From 0-14-0-80-60-11 sp049322355 (GTDB taxonomy: Bacteria; Desulfobacterota; Desulfobaccia; Desulfobaccales; 0-14-0-80-60-11), in assembly GCA_049322355.1 (NCBI GenBank), contig JBMORG010000027.1, positions 372,001 to 436,000 on the forward strand: a DNA stretch of 64,000 nt, written 5' to 3'. Shown piece after piece: positions 44,596 to 52,491 of this stretch; position 1 is the stretch's first letter, and each line of letters begins with the position of its first letter. A program made the translations under genes and the position numbers. The notes beneath the pieces are model-generated. The model was not told the origin of the DNA, did no database searches, and saw only the letters and a list, made by a program, of their open reading frames with translations.

Positions 44596-47255
44596 CCAAT
44601 CGGAATAACCGGAACCACCAGAACGGGCCGGCGCCGCCCCGCACCCTGGAGGTGATCACCACCCACCTCAACGCCGACTTTGACGCCATGGCCTCCATGG
44701 TGGCGGCCAAAAAGCTTTATCCCGAAGCGCTCCTGGTCTTTCCTGGCTCCCAAGAGCGCAACCTCCGGGACTTTTTCATCCGTTCCAGCTTTTATTTCGT
44801 GGATTTTACCCGGATTAAGCAGGTGCCGATGGAGGAGATCAAGCGCCTCATCCTGGTGGACACCCGGCAGGCCTCCCGCATCGGCAAATTCGCTGAAGTG
44901 GCTGCCAGCGGTAAGGTAGATATCCACATCTACGATCACCACCCGGATACCGAGGAAGACGTACACGGCAGCTTCGAAATGGTGGAGGAAACGGGGTCCA
45001 CCACCGCCATCCTCACCCGCATCATCAAAGAGCGGGGAATCAAGCTGGCGCCGCCGGAGGCCACTGTCATGGCCCTGGGCTTGTTCGAGGATACGGGGTC
45101 CTTCACCTTCACCTCCACCACGCCCCAGGATTTTGAAGCCGGCGCCTTTCTCCTGAGCCAGGGAGCCGATCTCAACGTGGTCTCCGAGATCATCACCCGG
45201 GAGTTGAACGCCGAGCAGGTGGCCCTCTTAAACGACCTTTTGGAGCATTCCACCAGCTTCCATGTGGGGGGCATTGAAGTGGTCATGGCCCGGACCACCG
45301 CCCCGGAATACGTGCCGGACTTCGCGGTGGTGGCCCACCGCCTCATGGATGTGGAGAATATCCAGGTGCTCTTCGCCCTGGCCCAGATGGAGGACCGGGT
45401 CTTCGTGGTGGGCCGGAGCCGCCTGCCGGAAGTGGACGTGGCCGAGATACTGTCCGAATTGGGGGGCGGGGGCCACAGCTATGCCGCCTCCGCCGCCATC
45501 AAAGACCAGCCCCTGGCCCAGGTGGAGGAAAAACTGCGCCAGGTCCTCCAGGCCCGGGTGCATCCCGGCCGTTTGGCCCGGGAAATCATGTCTTTCCCGG
45601 TCAAATCCATCCCCCCTGAGGTCACCCTGGAAGAAGCGGAAGTCACTCTCAATCGCTACAACATCAATGCCCTGCCGGTCCTGGTGGGGGACAAGCTCCT
45701 GGGGCTGATTACCCGGCAAACCGTGGAAAAAGGGATTTTTCACGGCTTAAAGAGCCACCCGGTTAAGGACTACATGAACACCGAGGTGGCCACCGTGGAC
45801 CCGGACGCCTCCATCGCGGAAATCCGGGACCGCCTGGTCATCAATAAACAGCGGGTGTTACCGGTGGTGGAGGACGGCAAGGTCATCGGCCTGATCAGCC
45901 GCACCGACCTCCTGCACCTGCTCATGGCCGAACACGAGGAGGCCCAGTGGTCCCAACCGCTCCGCACCAAGAATATCGAATCGTTGATGCGGGAACGCCT
46001 TCCCAAGAATATCATAGAGATTCTGAAACAGGTGGGCCGGGTGGCGGCGGAATTGAAGTTCAGCGCCTATGTGGTGGGCGGGTTTGTCCGGGACCTGCTG
46101 CTCAAACACGAGAACCTGGACATCGACATCGTCATTGAAGGGGACGCCATTGTGTTCGCCCGGAAATTCGCCGGGCAGTTCGGGGCCAGGTCCCGGGAGT
46201 TCCAAAAATTCAAAACCGCGGTGATCATTTTCCCGGACGGCTTCAAGATCGATGTGGCCACGGCCCGGACCGAATATTACGAGGCGCCCGGGGCGCTTCC
46301 AATTGTAGAATACAGCTCCATCAAAATGGACCTTTACCGCCGGGATTTTACCATCAACACCCTGGCGCTGAAGCTCAATCCCGGGGAGTTCGGCACCCTG
46401 CTGGATTTCTTCGGGGCCCAGCGGGATTTGAAGGAAGGCCGCATCAGCCTGCTCCACAACCTGAGTTTCGTGGAGGACCCTACCCGGGTCTTTCGGGCCA
46501 TCCGCTTCGAACAGCGCTTCAAGTTCCGCATCACCAAGCTGGCCGCCAACCTCATCAACAATGCGGTGAGAAACAACTTTTTCGACCGGCTCTCCGGGGC
46601 CAGGCTATTCGGGGAATTGCGGCTCATCCTCCAGGAGGACAATCCCATTCCCGCCATCGCCCGCCTGGCGGAGTTTAACCTGCTCTCCGCGGTCCACCCC
46701 CGCTTGGGATACGATGCCGGCGCCCGCTTCCTGCTGGACCAGGTCCTGGCGGTCCTCTCCTGGTATGACCTGCTCTACCTGGGAGACCGCTACAAACGCT
46801 GGCTGGTCTATTTCCTGGCCCTGGTGGATCATCTGACCCTGGCCGAACTTACGGAGATGCTCAGCCGCTTTAATCTGTCTCCCAAGCAGGCCCTGGCCAT
46901 CAGCAAAGGCAAGGAGGCAGCAGAGCAGGCACTGCTGGCGCTGTTCCGGTATGGGGAGCCGACCCGGCCAAAGATCCATCATCTCTTGGCCCCGCTGGAC
47001 ACCGAGTTTATCCTTTATATGATGGCCAAGTCACGCCATGAGGGTTCCCGCAAGGCCATCTCTCTCTATTTCACCCACCTCAAGCATCTTAAACCCGAAC
47101 TCAAGGGCCGGGACCTGGTGGCCATGGGCTATCAACCCGGCCCCCTCATCAAGGAGATGCTGGACCGCCTGCTGGAAGCCCGTCTCAACGAAAAAGTCAA
47201 AAGCCGCCGGGAGGAAAAGGACTTCATCCGCCGGGCCTTCGGGCCGCCCTTGTAA
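44592..47255 (+). CDS. DHH phosphoesterase - CBS pair - poly(A) polymerase/tRNA nucleotidyltransferase fusion
   Basis: 887 residues. A DHH/DHHA1 domain at about 18-320 has HLNADFDAMAS (Asn27/Asp29/Asp31), IYDHHPDTEED (Asp115-His117) and LGLFEDTGSFTF. Two CBS domains span about 333-455, with INALPVLVGDKLLGLI and VLPVVEDGKVIGLISRTDL. A class II nucleotidyltransferase head at about 480-640 has YVVGGFVRDLLL and LDIDIVIEGD, followed by helical arms and a basic tail. All three parts keep their catalytic residues. DHH parts of this type act as nanoRNases or pAp phosphatases; the head adds A (or CCA) to RNA 3' ends. CBS pairs usually bind adenine nucleotides. The gene is coupled to xerD. Confidence 0.9.
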   Translation: MTNRNNRNHQNGPAPPRTLEVITTHLNADFDAMASMVAAKKLYPEALLVFPGSQERNLRDFFIRSSFYFVDFTRIKQVPMEEIKRLILVDTRQASRIGKFAEVAASGKVDIHIYDHHPDTEEDVHGSFEMVEETGSTTAILTRIIKERGIKLAPPEATVMALGLFEDTGSFTFTSTTPQDFEAGAFLLSQGADLNVVSEIITRELNAEQVALLNDLLEHSTSFHVGGIEVVMARTTAPEYVPDFAVVAHRLMDVENIQVLFALAQMEDRVFVVGRSRLPEVDVAEILSELGGGGHSYAASAAIKDQPLAQVEEKLRQVLQARVHPGRLAREIMSFPVKSIPPEVTLEEAEVTLNRYNINALPVLVGDKLLGLITRQTVEKGIFHGLKSHPVKDYMNTEVATVDPDASIAEIRDRLVINKQRVLPVVEDGKVIGLISRTDLLHLLMAEHEEAQWSQPLRTKNIESLMRERLPKNIIEILKQVGRVAAELKFSAYVVGGFVRDLLLKHENLDIDIVIEGDAIVFARKFAGQFGARSREFQKFKTAVIIFPDGFKIDVATARTEYYEAPGALPIVEYSSIKMDLYRRDFTINTLALKLNPGEFGTLLDFFGAQRDLKEGRISLLHNLSFVEDPTRVFRAIRFEQRFKFRITKLAANLINNAVRNNFFDRLSGARLFGELRLILQEDNPIPAIARLAEFNLLSAVHPRLGYDAGARFLLDQVLAVLSWYDLLYLGDRYKRWLVYFLALVDHLTLAELTEMLSRFNLSPKQALAISKGKEAAEQALLALFRYGEPTRPKIHHLLAPLDTEFILYMMAKSRHEGSRKAISLYFTHLKHLKPELKGRDLVAMGYQPGPLIKEMLDRLLEARLNEKVKSRREEKDFIRRAFGPPL

Positions 47256-47256
47256 T

Positions 47257-47300
47257 ACCGGTTTCGGTTTTCAGTTTTCAGTTTTCGGGAAAAAAGAAAA
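47257..47300. repeat. GGTTTTCAGTTTTCAG word repeat, family F
   Basis: GGTTTCGGTTTTCAGTTTTCAGTTTTCGG followed by an A-rich run, directly after the stop of the fusion gene. A direct word repeat; the same words form inverted copies at 60203-60270. Confidence 0.6.
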
Positions 47301-47339
47301 GAATTGTCAATAGTTGGGTACGGCCCAACACTCAGACTA

Positions 47340-48047
47340 TTACAATGCCGGCCTGAGGTAGGCAGGGACCAGTTGGGCCGGGTTGGCGGTGAGGTCTTGT
47401 TCAAGGCGGCGGCGGGCCAGGCGGGCCAGGGTGGGGGCCCGGGGGGAGCGCATTTCCGGAGGGGCCAGGGCAATCTCCGGGGAGAGCTGCGAAGTGAGCA
47501 CGTCGGGATAAGCAGCGAGGCCGGGGCCGGTGAGGAGCAAGGGACGCGGCAGACGCGGCGGGAGATCTGCCGCCGCCAGCCGCAGCGGGCCTTTCAGTAA
47601 CTGGGGCTGGTCTTCCGGGCACCGAAACAGCCCCCAGAAGACTTCACCCCGCTTGGCGTCCAGGACTACCCCGATGGGGTGGGGGTGAAAGGGAAACTGG
47701 GCCGCCAGCACCTCCATGGTGGGCACCGGCACCAGGGGACAGTTAAGGGACCAGGCCAAGGTCTTGGCGGTGGCCAAGCCGATGCGCAGGCCGGTGAAGT
47801 TGCCGGGGCCGAGGCTTACGGCCACGGCAGCCAAGTCCTCCGGATTACTGCCGGTCTCGGCGAAAAGCGCAGCCACCCCGGGCATCAGGCGGGTCAGGTA
47901 GGTGCCGTGGGACTCCAGGGCATATTCCATCAGCACCCGGTCTGCCGCCACCAGGGCCAGGCTGCCTTTTTCGGTGGCGGTGTCCAGGGCCAGGAAAAGC
48001 CGTTTTTGGTTTTTGGTTTTTGGTTTTTCGTTAAGATGAGATTTCAA
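47340..48047 (-). CDS. tsaB: tRNA threonylcarbamoyladenosine biosynthesis protein TsaB
   Basis: 235 residues. ASKHA fold: LFLALDTATEKGSLAL, SLGPGNFTGLRIGLATAKTLAW (the family signature) and LDAKRGEVFWGLF. TsaB is an inactive partner that forms the complex with TsaD and TsaE to transfer threonylcarbamoyl to A37 of tRNA. The only plausible start in frame is a TTG at 48047. The first 16 codons run through an AACCAAAAACC repeat (48001-48030), so the N-terminus before LFLALDT is repeat-derived. Confidence 0.88.
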   Translation of the reverse strand: MKSHLNEKPKTKNQKRLFLALDTATEKGSLALVAADRVLMEYALESHGTYLTRLMPGVAALFAETGSNPEDLAAVAVSLGPGNFTGLRIGLATAKTLAWSLNCPLVPVPTMEVLAAQFPFHPHPIGVVLDAKRGEVFWGLFRCPEDQPQLLKGPLRLAAADLPPRLPRPLLLTGPGLAAYPDVLTSQLSPEIALAPPEMRSPRAPTLARLARRRLEQDLTANPAQLVPAYLRPAL

Positions 48048-48086
48048 CTTATTTCCAGAACCCAGAACCTAAAACCCAAAACCCCT
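48001..48086. repeat. GGTTTTTGG / CCTAAAACCC word repeat, family F
   Basis: TTTTTGG repeated three times (48003-48027) faces CCAGAACCCAGAACCTAAAACCCAAAACCCC (about 48055-48085) in inverted orientation. It bridges the end of rseP and the start of tsaB within one operon and encodes the tsaB N-terminus. Confidence 0.6.
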
Positions 48087-49157
48087 TCAATACTGGGTCT
48101 GGACCAGGCGCAGAATATCCTGGTAGAATACCAGGATCATCAGGGCCAGGATCAACATCAGGCCCAAGCCCTGGGCCATCTCCCGGTGCTGCACCGCCAC
48201 GGGCTTGCCCCGGATCGCCTCTATGGCAAAGAAAAACAGGTGGCCGCCATCCAGCACGGGGATGGGCAGCAGGTTAAGCAGGAAGAGGTTGACGCTCAGG
48301 GCCGCCATAAACTGGACCAGGTAGGTTGCGCCCATCTCCGCCTGCTTGCCCGCCACCTGGGCAATGAGGATGGGCCCGCCGATGCTCTTCAGCGGCACTT
48401 CCCGGGCCAGCAGCTTATACAGGCTCTCTACGGTCAGCCAAGTCAGGCGACCGGTGTAAACCACGCCTTGCTCCAGGGCCCGGAGGGGACCCACGCGCTC
48501 CGTAGCCAGCTGGTCTCCGGCAGTGATGCCGATGATCACGGCAGACACCTTGGCCCCAAAGATATCGTTGGTTTCCATGGCCTGGGGAGTTACCTGGACC
48601 TGAAAGACCCTTTCTCCCCGTTGGACCGACAGAGTTAGGGGGTGTTCACCGATCCGCCGAATTTTCCTGGAGATTTCTTCCCACCGCTGCACCTCTTGCC
48701 CTGCCACCGCCAGGATTTTGTCGCCTTTTTCCAGGCCGGCCCGGGCTGCGGGTGAACTCTCCTTAACTCCGCCGATTTCCGTGGTGAGGTAGGGGATGCC
48801 GGAAAAAGTAAAGACCAGGAAGAGGGCCAGGGCCGCGAAGAGCAGGTTGAAGGTGGGGCCGGCCATGACTATCAAAAACCGGTGCCAGAGGGGGTGATGG
48901 GAAAAGGACACCGGCTCCAACTCCGGCGGCACCTCATCGTTGGGATTTTCCCCGAACAACTTGACGTAGCCCCCCAGCGGAATTACGGACAGGCGATAAT
49001 CCGTATCCCCGATTTTCTTGTGCAGCAATTTAGGCGGGAAGCCCAGGGAAAAGGCGTCCACCCGCACTCCGAAGAGTTTGGCCATGAGGAAATGGCCCAA
49101 TTCGTGGACAAAGACCAGGACCCCCAGGACTATAATGGTCGCAATCGCGGTGGTCAT
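48087..49157 (-). CDS. rseP: Site-2 zinc metalloprotease RseP
   Basis: 356 residues, a polytopic inner-membrane intramembrane protease. The zinc motif HELGHF (His18, Glu19, His22) is in TM1. A PDZ domain with GLEKGDKILAVAGQEV lies in the middle, and the third ligand motif NLLPIPVLDGGHL is in a later TM helix. RseP cuts anti-sigma factors such as RseA and clears signal-peptide remnants. It sits between dxr and tsaB; dxr-rseP adjacency is common in Gram-negative bacteria. Confidence 0.95.
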   Translation of the reverse strand: MTTAIATIIVLGVLVFVHELGHFLMAKLFGVRVDAFSLGFPPKLLHKKIGDTDYRLSVIPLGGYVKLFGENPNDEVPPELEPVSFSHHPLWHRFLIVMAGPTFNLLFAALALFLVFTFSGIPYLTTEIGGVKESSPAARAGLEKGDKILAVAGQEVQRWEEISRKIRRIGEHPLTLSVQRGERVFQVQVTPQAMETNDIFGAKVSAVIIGITAGDQLATERVGPLRALEQGVVYTGRLTWLTVESLYKLLAREVPLKSIGGPILIAQVAGKQAEMGATYLVQFMAALSVNLFLLNLLPIPVLDGGHLFFFAIEAIRGKPVAVQHREMAQGLGLMLILALMILVFYQDILRLVQTQY

Positions 49158-49257
49158 AAAAATTTTAAAGCTCCTATGGGAGAAAGATTAATCATAGAAT
49201 GCCAGACCTTATGGAATCAAACCTTCAAGTTCCATGTCCCATTAATGTCTGGCTTTT

Positions 49258-49346
49258 TCCCTCCCCCTTGATGGGGGAGGGTTAGGGTGGGGGTGGAGTG
49301 GTGTTTCACCTCCCCCTTAACCCTCTCCCACCAGGGGAGGGGAAAA
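49258..49346. repeat. CCCTCCCCC palindromic repeat, family D
   Basis: CCCTCCCCCTTGATGGGGGAGGG is a near-perfect hairpin. It is followed by TTAGGGTGGGGGTGG, then CCTCCCCCTTAACCCTC and CCACCAGGGGAGGGG. It fills the gap between dxr and rseP inside their operon. Confidence 0.8.
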
Positions 49347-49375
49347 AGTTGTCAGCCCAATTACGAAGCGCTCCA

Positions 49376-50536
49376 CTAGCTCCTTTGGCGAATCAAATCG
49401 TGGGCATAATCCCGGGCCCAACGGTTGACGGTCAGAATCTGCTCCAGGCTCTCCAGGGGTTGTGGCTCGTGGGCATTCATGGCGGCCTCCACCGTCTCCG
49501 GAATGCCCATAAACTTCAGACGCCCTTGCAAGAATGCGGCCACCGCCATTTCGTTGGCGGCATTGAGCACCGCAGGCATGGTGCCGCCGGTTTTGGCCGC
49601 AGCATAACCCAGGGCCAGCCCCGGAAAGCGTGTGGTGTCGGGAGTCTCAAAAGTGAGCTGGCCGATTTGACAGAGGTCCAGGGGCGGCGAATTCAGGGGC
49701 AGGCGCCGGGGATAGGTCAAGGCGTAGGCGATGGGCAGACGCATGTCCGGGACTCCCAACTGGGCAATCACCGAGCCGTCCACAAACTCCACCAGGGAAT
49801 GGACGATACTCTGGGGATGGATGTAAACCCCCACCTTATCCACCGGCAGGCCGAAGAGCACCGACGCCTCAATCACCTCCAGGGCCTTGTTCATCATGGT
49901 GGCCGAATCGATGGTGATTTTGGCTCCCATATTCCAATTGGGATGCTTCAGAGCCTGCGCGGGCGTGGCCTGGCGCAACCTTTCCAGGTCCCAGGCCCGA
50001 AACGGACCTCCGGACGCGGTAAGCCAAAGGACCTGGACGTCCTCCGGCCGTTGGCCGTGGAGTGCTTGAAAAATGGCGCTGTGTTCGCTGTCCACGGGTA
50101 TGATGGGCACACCCCGTTTTTTGGCCGCGGCCATGACGAGAGAACCGGCAGCCACCAGGGTCTCTTTATTGGCCAGGGCTATCGGCAGGCCGGCCTGAAT
50201 GGCAGCCAGGGTAGGCTCCAGACCCACCGCGCCCACCATGGCGGAGACCACCAGGTCGGCGCCGCTGGCCACCGCCACCTCCCGGGCGCCCTCCGGCCCC
50301 CACAGCAGTTCCAGATTCCCGTCCCGGGAAAGCAGTTCCCGCAACTGCGCAGCTACCGCCTTATCCTGCACCGAAACCAGGGCCGGGCGAAATTGGCGAA
50401 TTTGCTCGGCCAGGACCTGGGCGTTTTGGCCGGCGGCCAACCCCGCTACGGCAAACTCTTCGGGGTGTTCCGCCACCACTGCCAGGGTGCTTTGGCCGAT
50501 GGAGCCGGTGGAACCAAGAATAGCCAGGCGTTTCAT
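49376..50536 (-). CDS. dxr: 1-deoxy-D-xylulose-5-phosphate reductoisomerase
   Basis: 386 residues. NADPH site LAILGSTGSIGQSTLAV at the N-terminus; GSLVMAAAKKRGVPIIPVDSEHSAIFQAL with the metal-binding Asp/Glu residues; LTASGGPFR and HPNWNMGAKITIDSATMMNKALE are the substrate and metal motifs. It performs the committed step of the MEP isoprenoid pathway, DXP to MEP. First gene of the dxr-rseP-tsaB series. Confidence 0.97.
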   Translation of the reverse strand: MKRLAILGSTGSIGQSTLAVVAEHPEEFAVAGLAAGQNAQVLAEQIRQFRPALVSVQDKAVAAQLRELLSRDGNLELLWGPEGAREVAVASGADLVVSAMVGAVGLEPTLAAIQAGLPIALANKETLVAAGSLVMAAAKKRGVPIIPVDSEHSAIFQALHGQRPEDVQVLWLTASGGPFRAWDLERLRQATPAQALKHPNWNMGAKITIDSATMMNKALEVIEASVLFGLPVDKVGVYIHPQSIVHSLVEFVDGSVIAQLGVPDMRLPIAYALTYPRRLPLNSPPLDLCQIGQLTFETPDTTRFPGLALGYAAAKTGGTMPAVLNAANEMAVAAFLQGRLKFMGIPETVEAAMNAHEPQPLESLEQILTVNRWARDYAHDLIRQRS

Positions 50537-50735
50537 TGAGTTGAAGAAGCCCTTTTATGCAAACAGTTCGCGTCCCGCCAGGATTTCGGCATGCGGGTCG
50601 CGAGGAAGTTTTCCAGTATATAAAAAAAGTTAAGACTTATTTATTCTATCTGTTCACATCCCGGCTGTAAAGTAATAAGGGCGGAGAGAGGGGAGGCGTG
50701 TCGCATCCAAAGCGCAGACCGGATTGCATTTTGGG

Positions 50736-50753
50736 TCCCAAGTTCGCTTGGGA
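50736..50753. repeat. TCCCAAG hairpin, family C
   Basis: TCCCAAG pairs perfectly with CTTGGGA around TTCG. Same theme as 59198-59219 and the degenerate copies at 42581-42663. Confidence 0.6.
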
Positions 50754-50803
50754 TTGGAAAACCTATAGCCTTTGCCAAAAATTCTTTCCCGCGGCCATCT
50801 TTT

Positions 50804-50884
50804 AAATCCCTCTTTGGCAAAGGGGGACTTTCAGAGGAATTCCGCCAAGTTCCCCCCTTTGGCAAGGGGGGTTAGGGGGATTTG
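50804..50884. repeat. CCCCCTTT palindromic repeat, family A, copy 4
   Basis: AAATCCCTCTTTGGCAAAGGGGGACTT is followed by AAGTTCCCCCCTTTGGCAAGGGGGG and TTAGGGGGATTT. Same two-hairpin plan and outer arms as copies 1-3. Confidence 0.75.
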
Positions 50885-50982
50885 AGGCCATTGGACCATA
50901 TGCTCCAAAGGAAAAAACTTTTGGCATTTGCCATAAATGCTAATTGCAGGCCAACGCCCCCGGCTGTCCGACACATTCTTCT

Positions 50983-51783
50983 TCAGTCCCAGGGCCAGAT
51001 GCGGGCCAGATATTCCAGGGATGGGTCCAGGCTGCCTTCCTGGTGGGGCTCCAGGGTGACGGAAGGACGGCGCCCGTGGGCCGCCAGGTAGTCGAGAGTT
51101 TCCTGCAAGGGGACCCGGCCCGTGCCCAGGGCCAGGTGGTTGTCTTCATCCCCATCGTTGTCATGCAGATGCAGGTGGCCGATGACCGGGGCCAGGGTTT
51201 TCAGCCAGGCGGGAAAGTCGCCGGTGCTGAAGGCCAGGAGGTGACCTACATCGAAGCAGACTTGCAGGTTGGGCGCGGCCGCCCGGCCCAGGACTTCCAG
51301 GAAGAGTTCCGGCTCGGTTTCATAAACATTTTCAAGCATTACTGTCGCCCCGTAAGGGGCTGCCAGTGCGGCCAGTTCCTTCCAGGTGGCGGCGCTGCGG
51401 GCCAGCCAGCGCTCCTGATCCCAGTGGTAGTGGCGGGCTTCATAGCCCAGGTGGCAGACTATCGCATGAGGCCGAAACACCGGAAGATAACGGAAGGCCT
51501 GGCGGAGCCGGCGGCGGGAGGCCGCCAGAACGCCATCGTCCAGCGCTCCCGGGGCCAAATCCTGAAAGGGGCCGTGCAGGGTAATCTTACGCCCGGCCCC
51601 TTGAAAAGCCTGGGCCACCCGCCTGAAAACCCCGGGAGGATAATGCCCCAGGCTATAGGCGTCCAGGCCGATCTCCGGGTTCAGGCCCCGCCGCAGGAAC
51701 TTTTCCAGGAACCCGCTCTGCAAAAAAGGAAAGGGAATATTGACCTGAACCTGGCCTACGAGGGCCGCAAGGCTAATCCCCAT
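50983..51783 (-). CDS. Sugar-phosphate isomerase/epimerase-like TIM barrel
   Basis: 266 residues of the xylose-isomerase-like/AP endonuclease 2 superfamily. Metal-site motifs are ITLHGPFQDLAPG, VCHLGYEARHYHWD, VMLENVYETEPE, VCFDVGHLLAFS and GHLHLHDNDGDEDNHLALGTG. Members isomerise sugars or act as AP endonucleases; the specific reaction is not evident. It starts 12 bp after the methylmalonyl-CoA epimerase stop on the same strand, so both are probably co-transcribed. Confidence 0.8.
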   Translation of the reverse strand: MGISLAALVGQVQVNIPFPFLQSGFLEKFLRRGLNPEIGLDAYSLGHYPPGVFRRVAQAFQGAGRKITLHGPFQDLAPGALDDGVLAASRRRLRQAFRYLPVFRPHAIVCHLGYEARHYHWDQERWLARSAATWKELAALAAPYGATVMLENVYETEPELFLEVLGRAAAPNLQVCFDVGHLLAFSTGDFPAWLKTLAPVIGHLHLHDNDGDEDNHLALGTGRVPLQETLDYLAAHGRRPSVTLEPHQEGSLDPSLEYLARIWPWD

Positions 51784-51795
51784 AGAGGCTGAGCC

Positions 51796-52203
51796 TCAGT
51801 GAGGATACTGGCACAACTCCACCAACAGGCCGAAGGTGGCCTTGGGGTGGATAAAAGCCACCAGCGCCCCATGGGCGCCTTCCCGGGGTTTTTCGTCGAT
51901 GAGCTTGACGCCCGCGGCTTTCAATTCCTCCACCGCAGTGTGGATGTCCTCCACCTCCAGGGCCAGGTGATGGAAGCCTTCCCCCTTGTTTTCCAGGAAC
52001 TTGGCCACCGGGCTGTCCGCTGCCGTGGGCAGGAGCAGTTCCAGATTGCTTTCCCCCACCTTGATGAAGCTCACTTTGACCTTTTGGGTTTCCACCACTT
52101 CTTCGCCCTTCAGCTCCAGGTTAAGGTTTTCGGCATAGAGCTTCTTGGGGGCTTCCAGGTCCTTCACCGCGATTCCCAGATGGGCGATGCGTTTGATCTT
52201 CAT
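51796..52203 (-). CDS. mce: Methylmalonyl-CoA epimerase (VOC family)
   Basis: 135 residues from the ATG at 52203, which has GGAGG seven bases upstream; the long open frame before it (to 52545) has no coding features. A single glyoxalase/VOC double-module fold: HLGIAVKDLEAPKKLY, SNLELLLPTAADSPVAKFLENKGEG, FHHLALEVEDI and a metal Glu in LLVELCQYPH. It interconverts (R)- and (S)-methylmalonyl-CoA in the propionate route. Another VOC function is possible, but the match to the epimerase pattern is strong. Confidence 0.88.
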   Translation of the reverse strand: MKIKRIAHLGIAVKDLEAPKKLYAENLNLELKGEEVVETQKVKVSFIKVGESNLELLLPTAADSPVAKFLENKGEGFHHLALEVEDIHTAVEELKAAGVKLIDEKPREGAHGALVAFIHPKATFGLLVELCQYPH

Positions 52204-52491
52204 GAAGTTTCCTCCGTATAGTCGAAAAAGTTTCCGAAAGATATTGCCCCGGAGCGTTAGAACCGGGGCCGCGCCATAAACCAGGCAGCACTGTAGAACT
52301 AGGCAAACCCCTGGTTTACCCAAACTCTTCTTGTCAGCAGGCACTGGAATTATATATGATGGCGAAGATAAGGAAAAGCCCGGCGTCAATCGCAGGTGAT
52401 TTTTCTTATAGGCGGACTTAAGTGCCGCCCAGGGGCCTACGTGCCGGCCGGCTCCTGAAGTTGCTTCGAAATTAACTGGGCGGGTTTTGGA

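Larger units (their letters stand above)
50537..50982. other. Intergenic region rich in repeats
   Basis: 446 bp upstream of dxr and downstream of the isomerase-like gene. It contains a perfect TCCCAAG-TTCG-CTTGGGA hairpin (50736-50753), a family A repeat (50804-50884) and a partial family B hairpin at about 50946-50975 (GCCAACGCCCCCGGCTGTCCGACA). No gene is supported. Confidence 0.65.

Noticed and set aside
49298..50539. 413-codon plus-strand frame opposite dxr
   Set aside because: It mirrors the dxr reading frame and has no domain or start signal.
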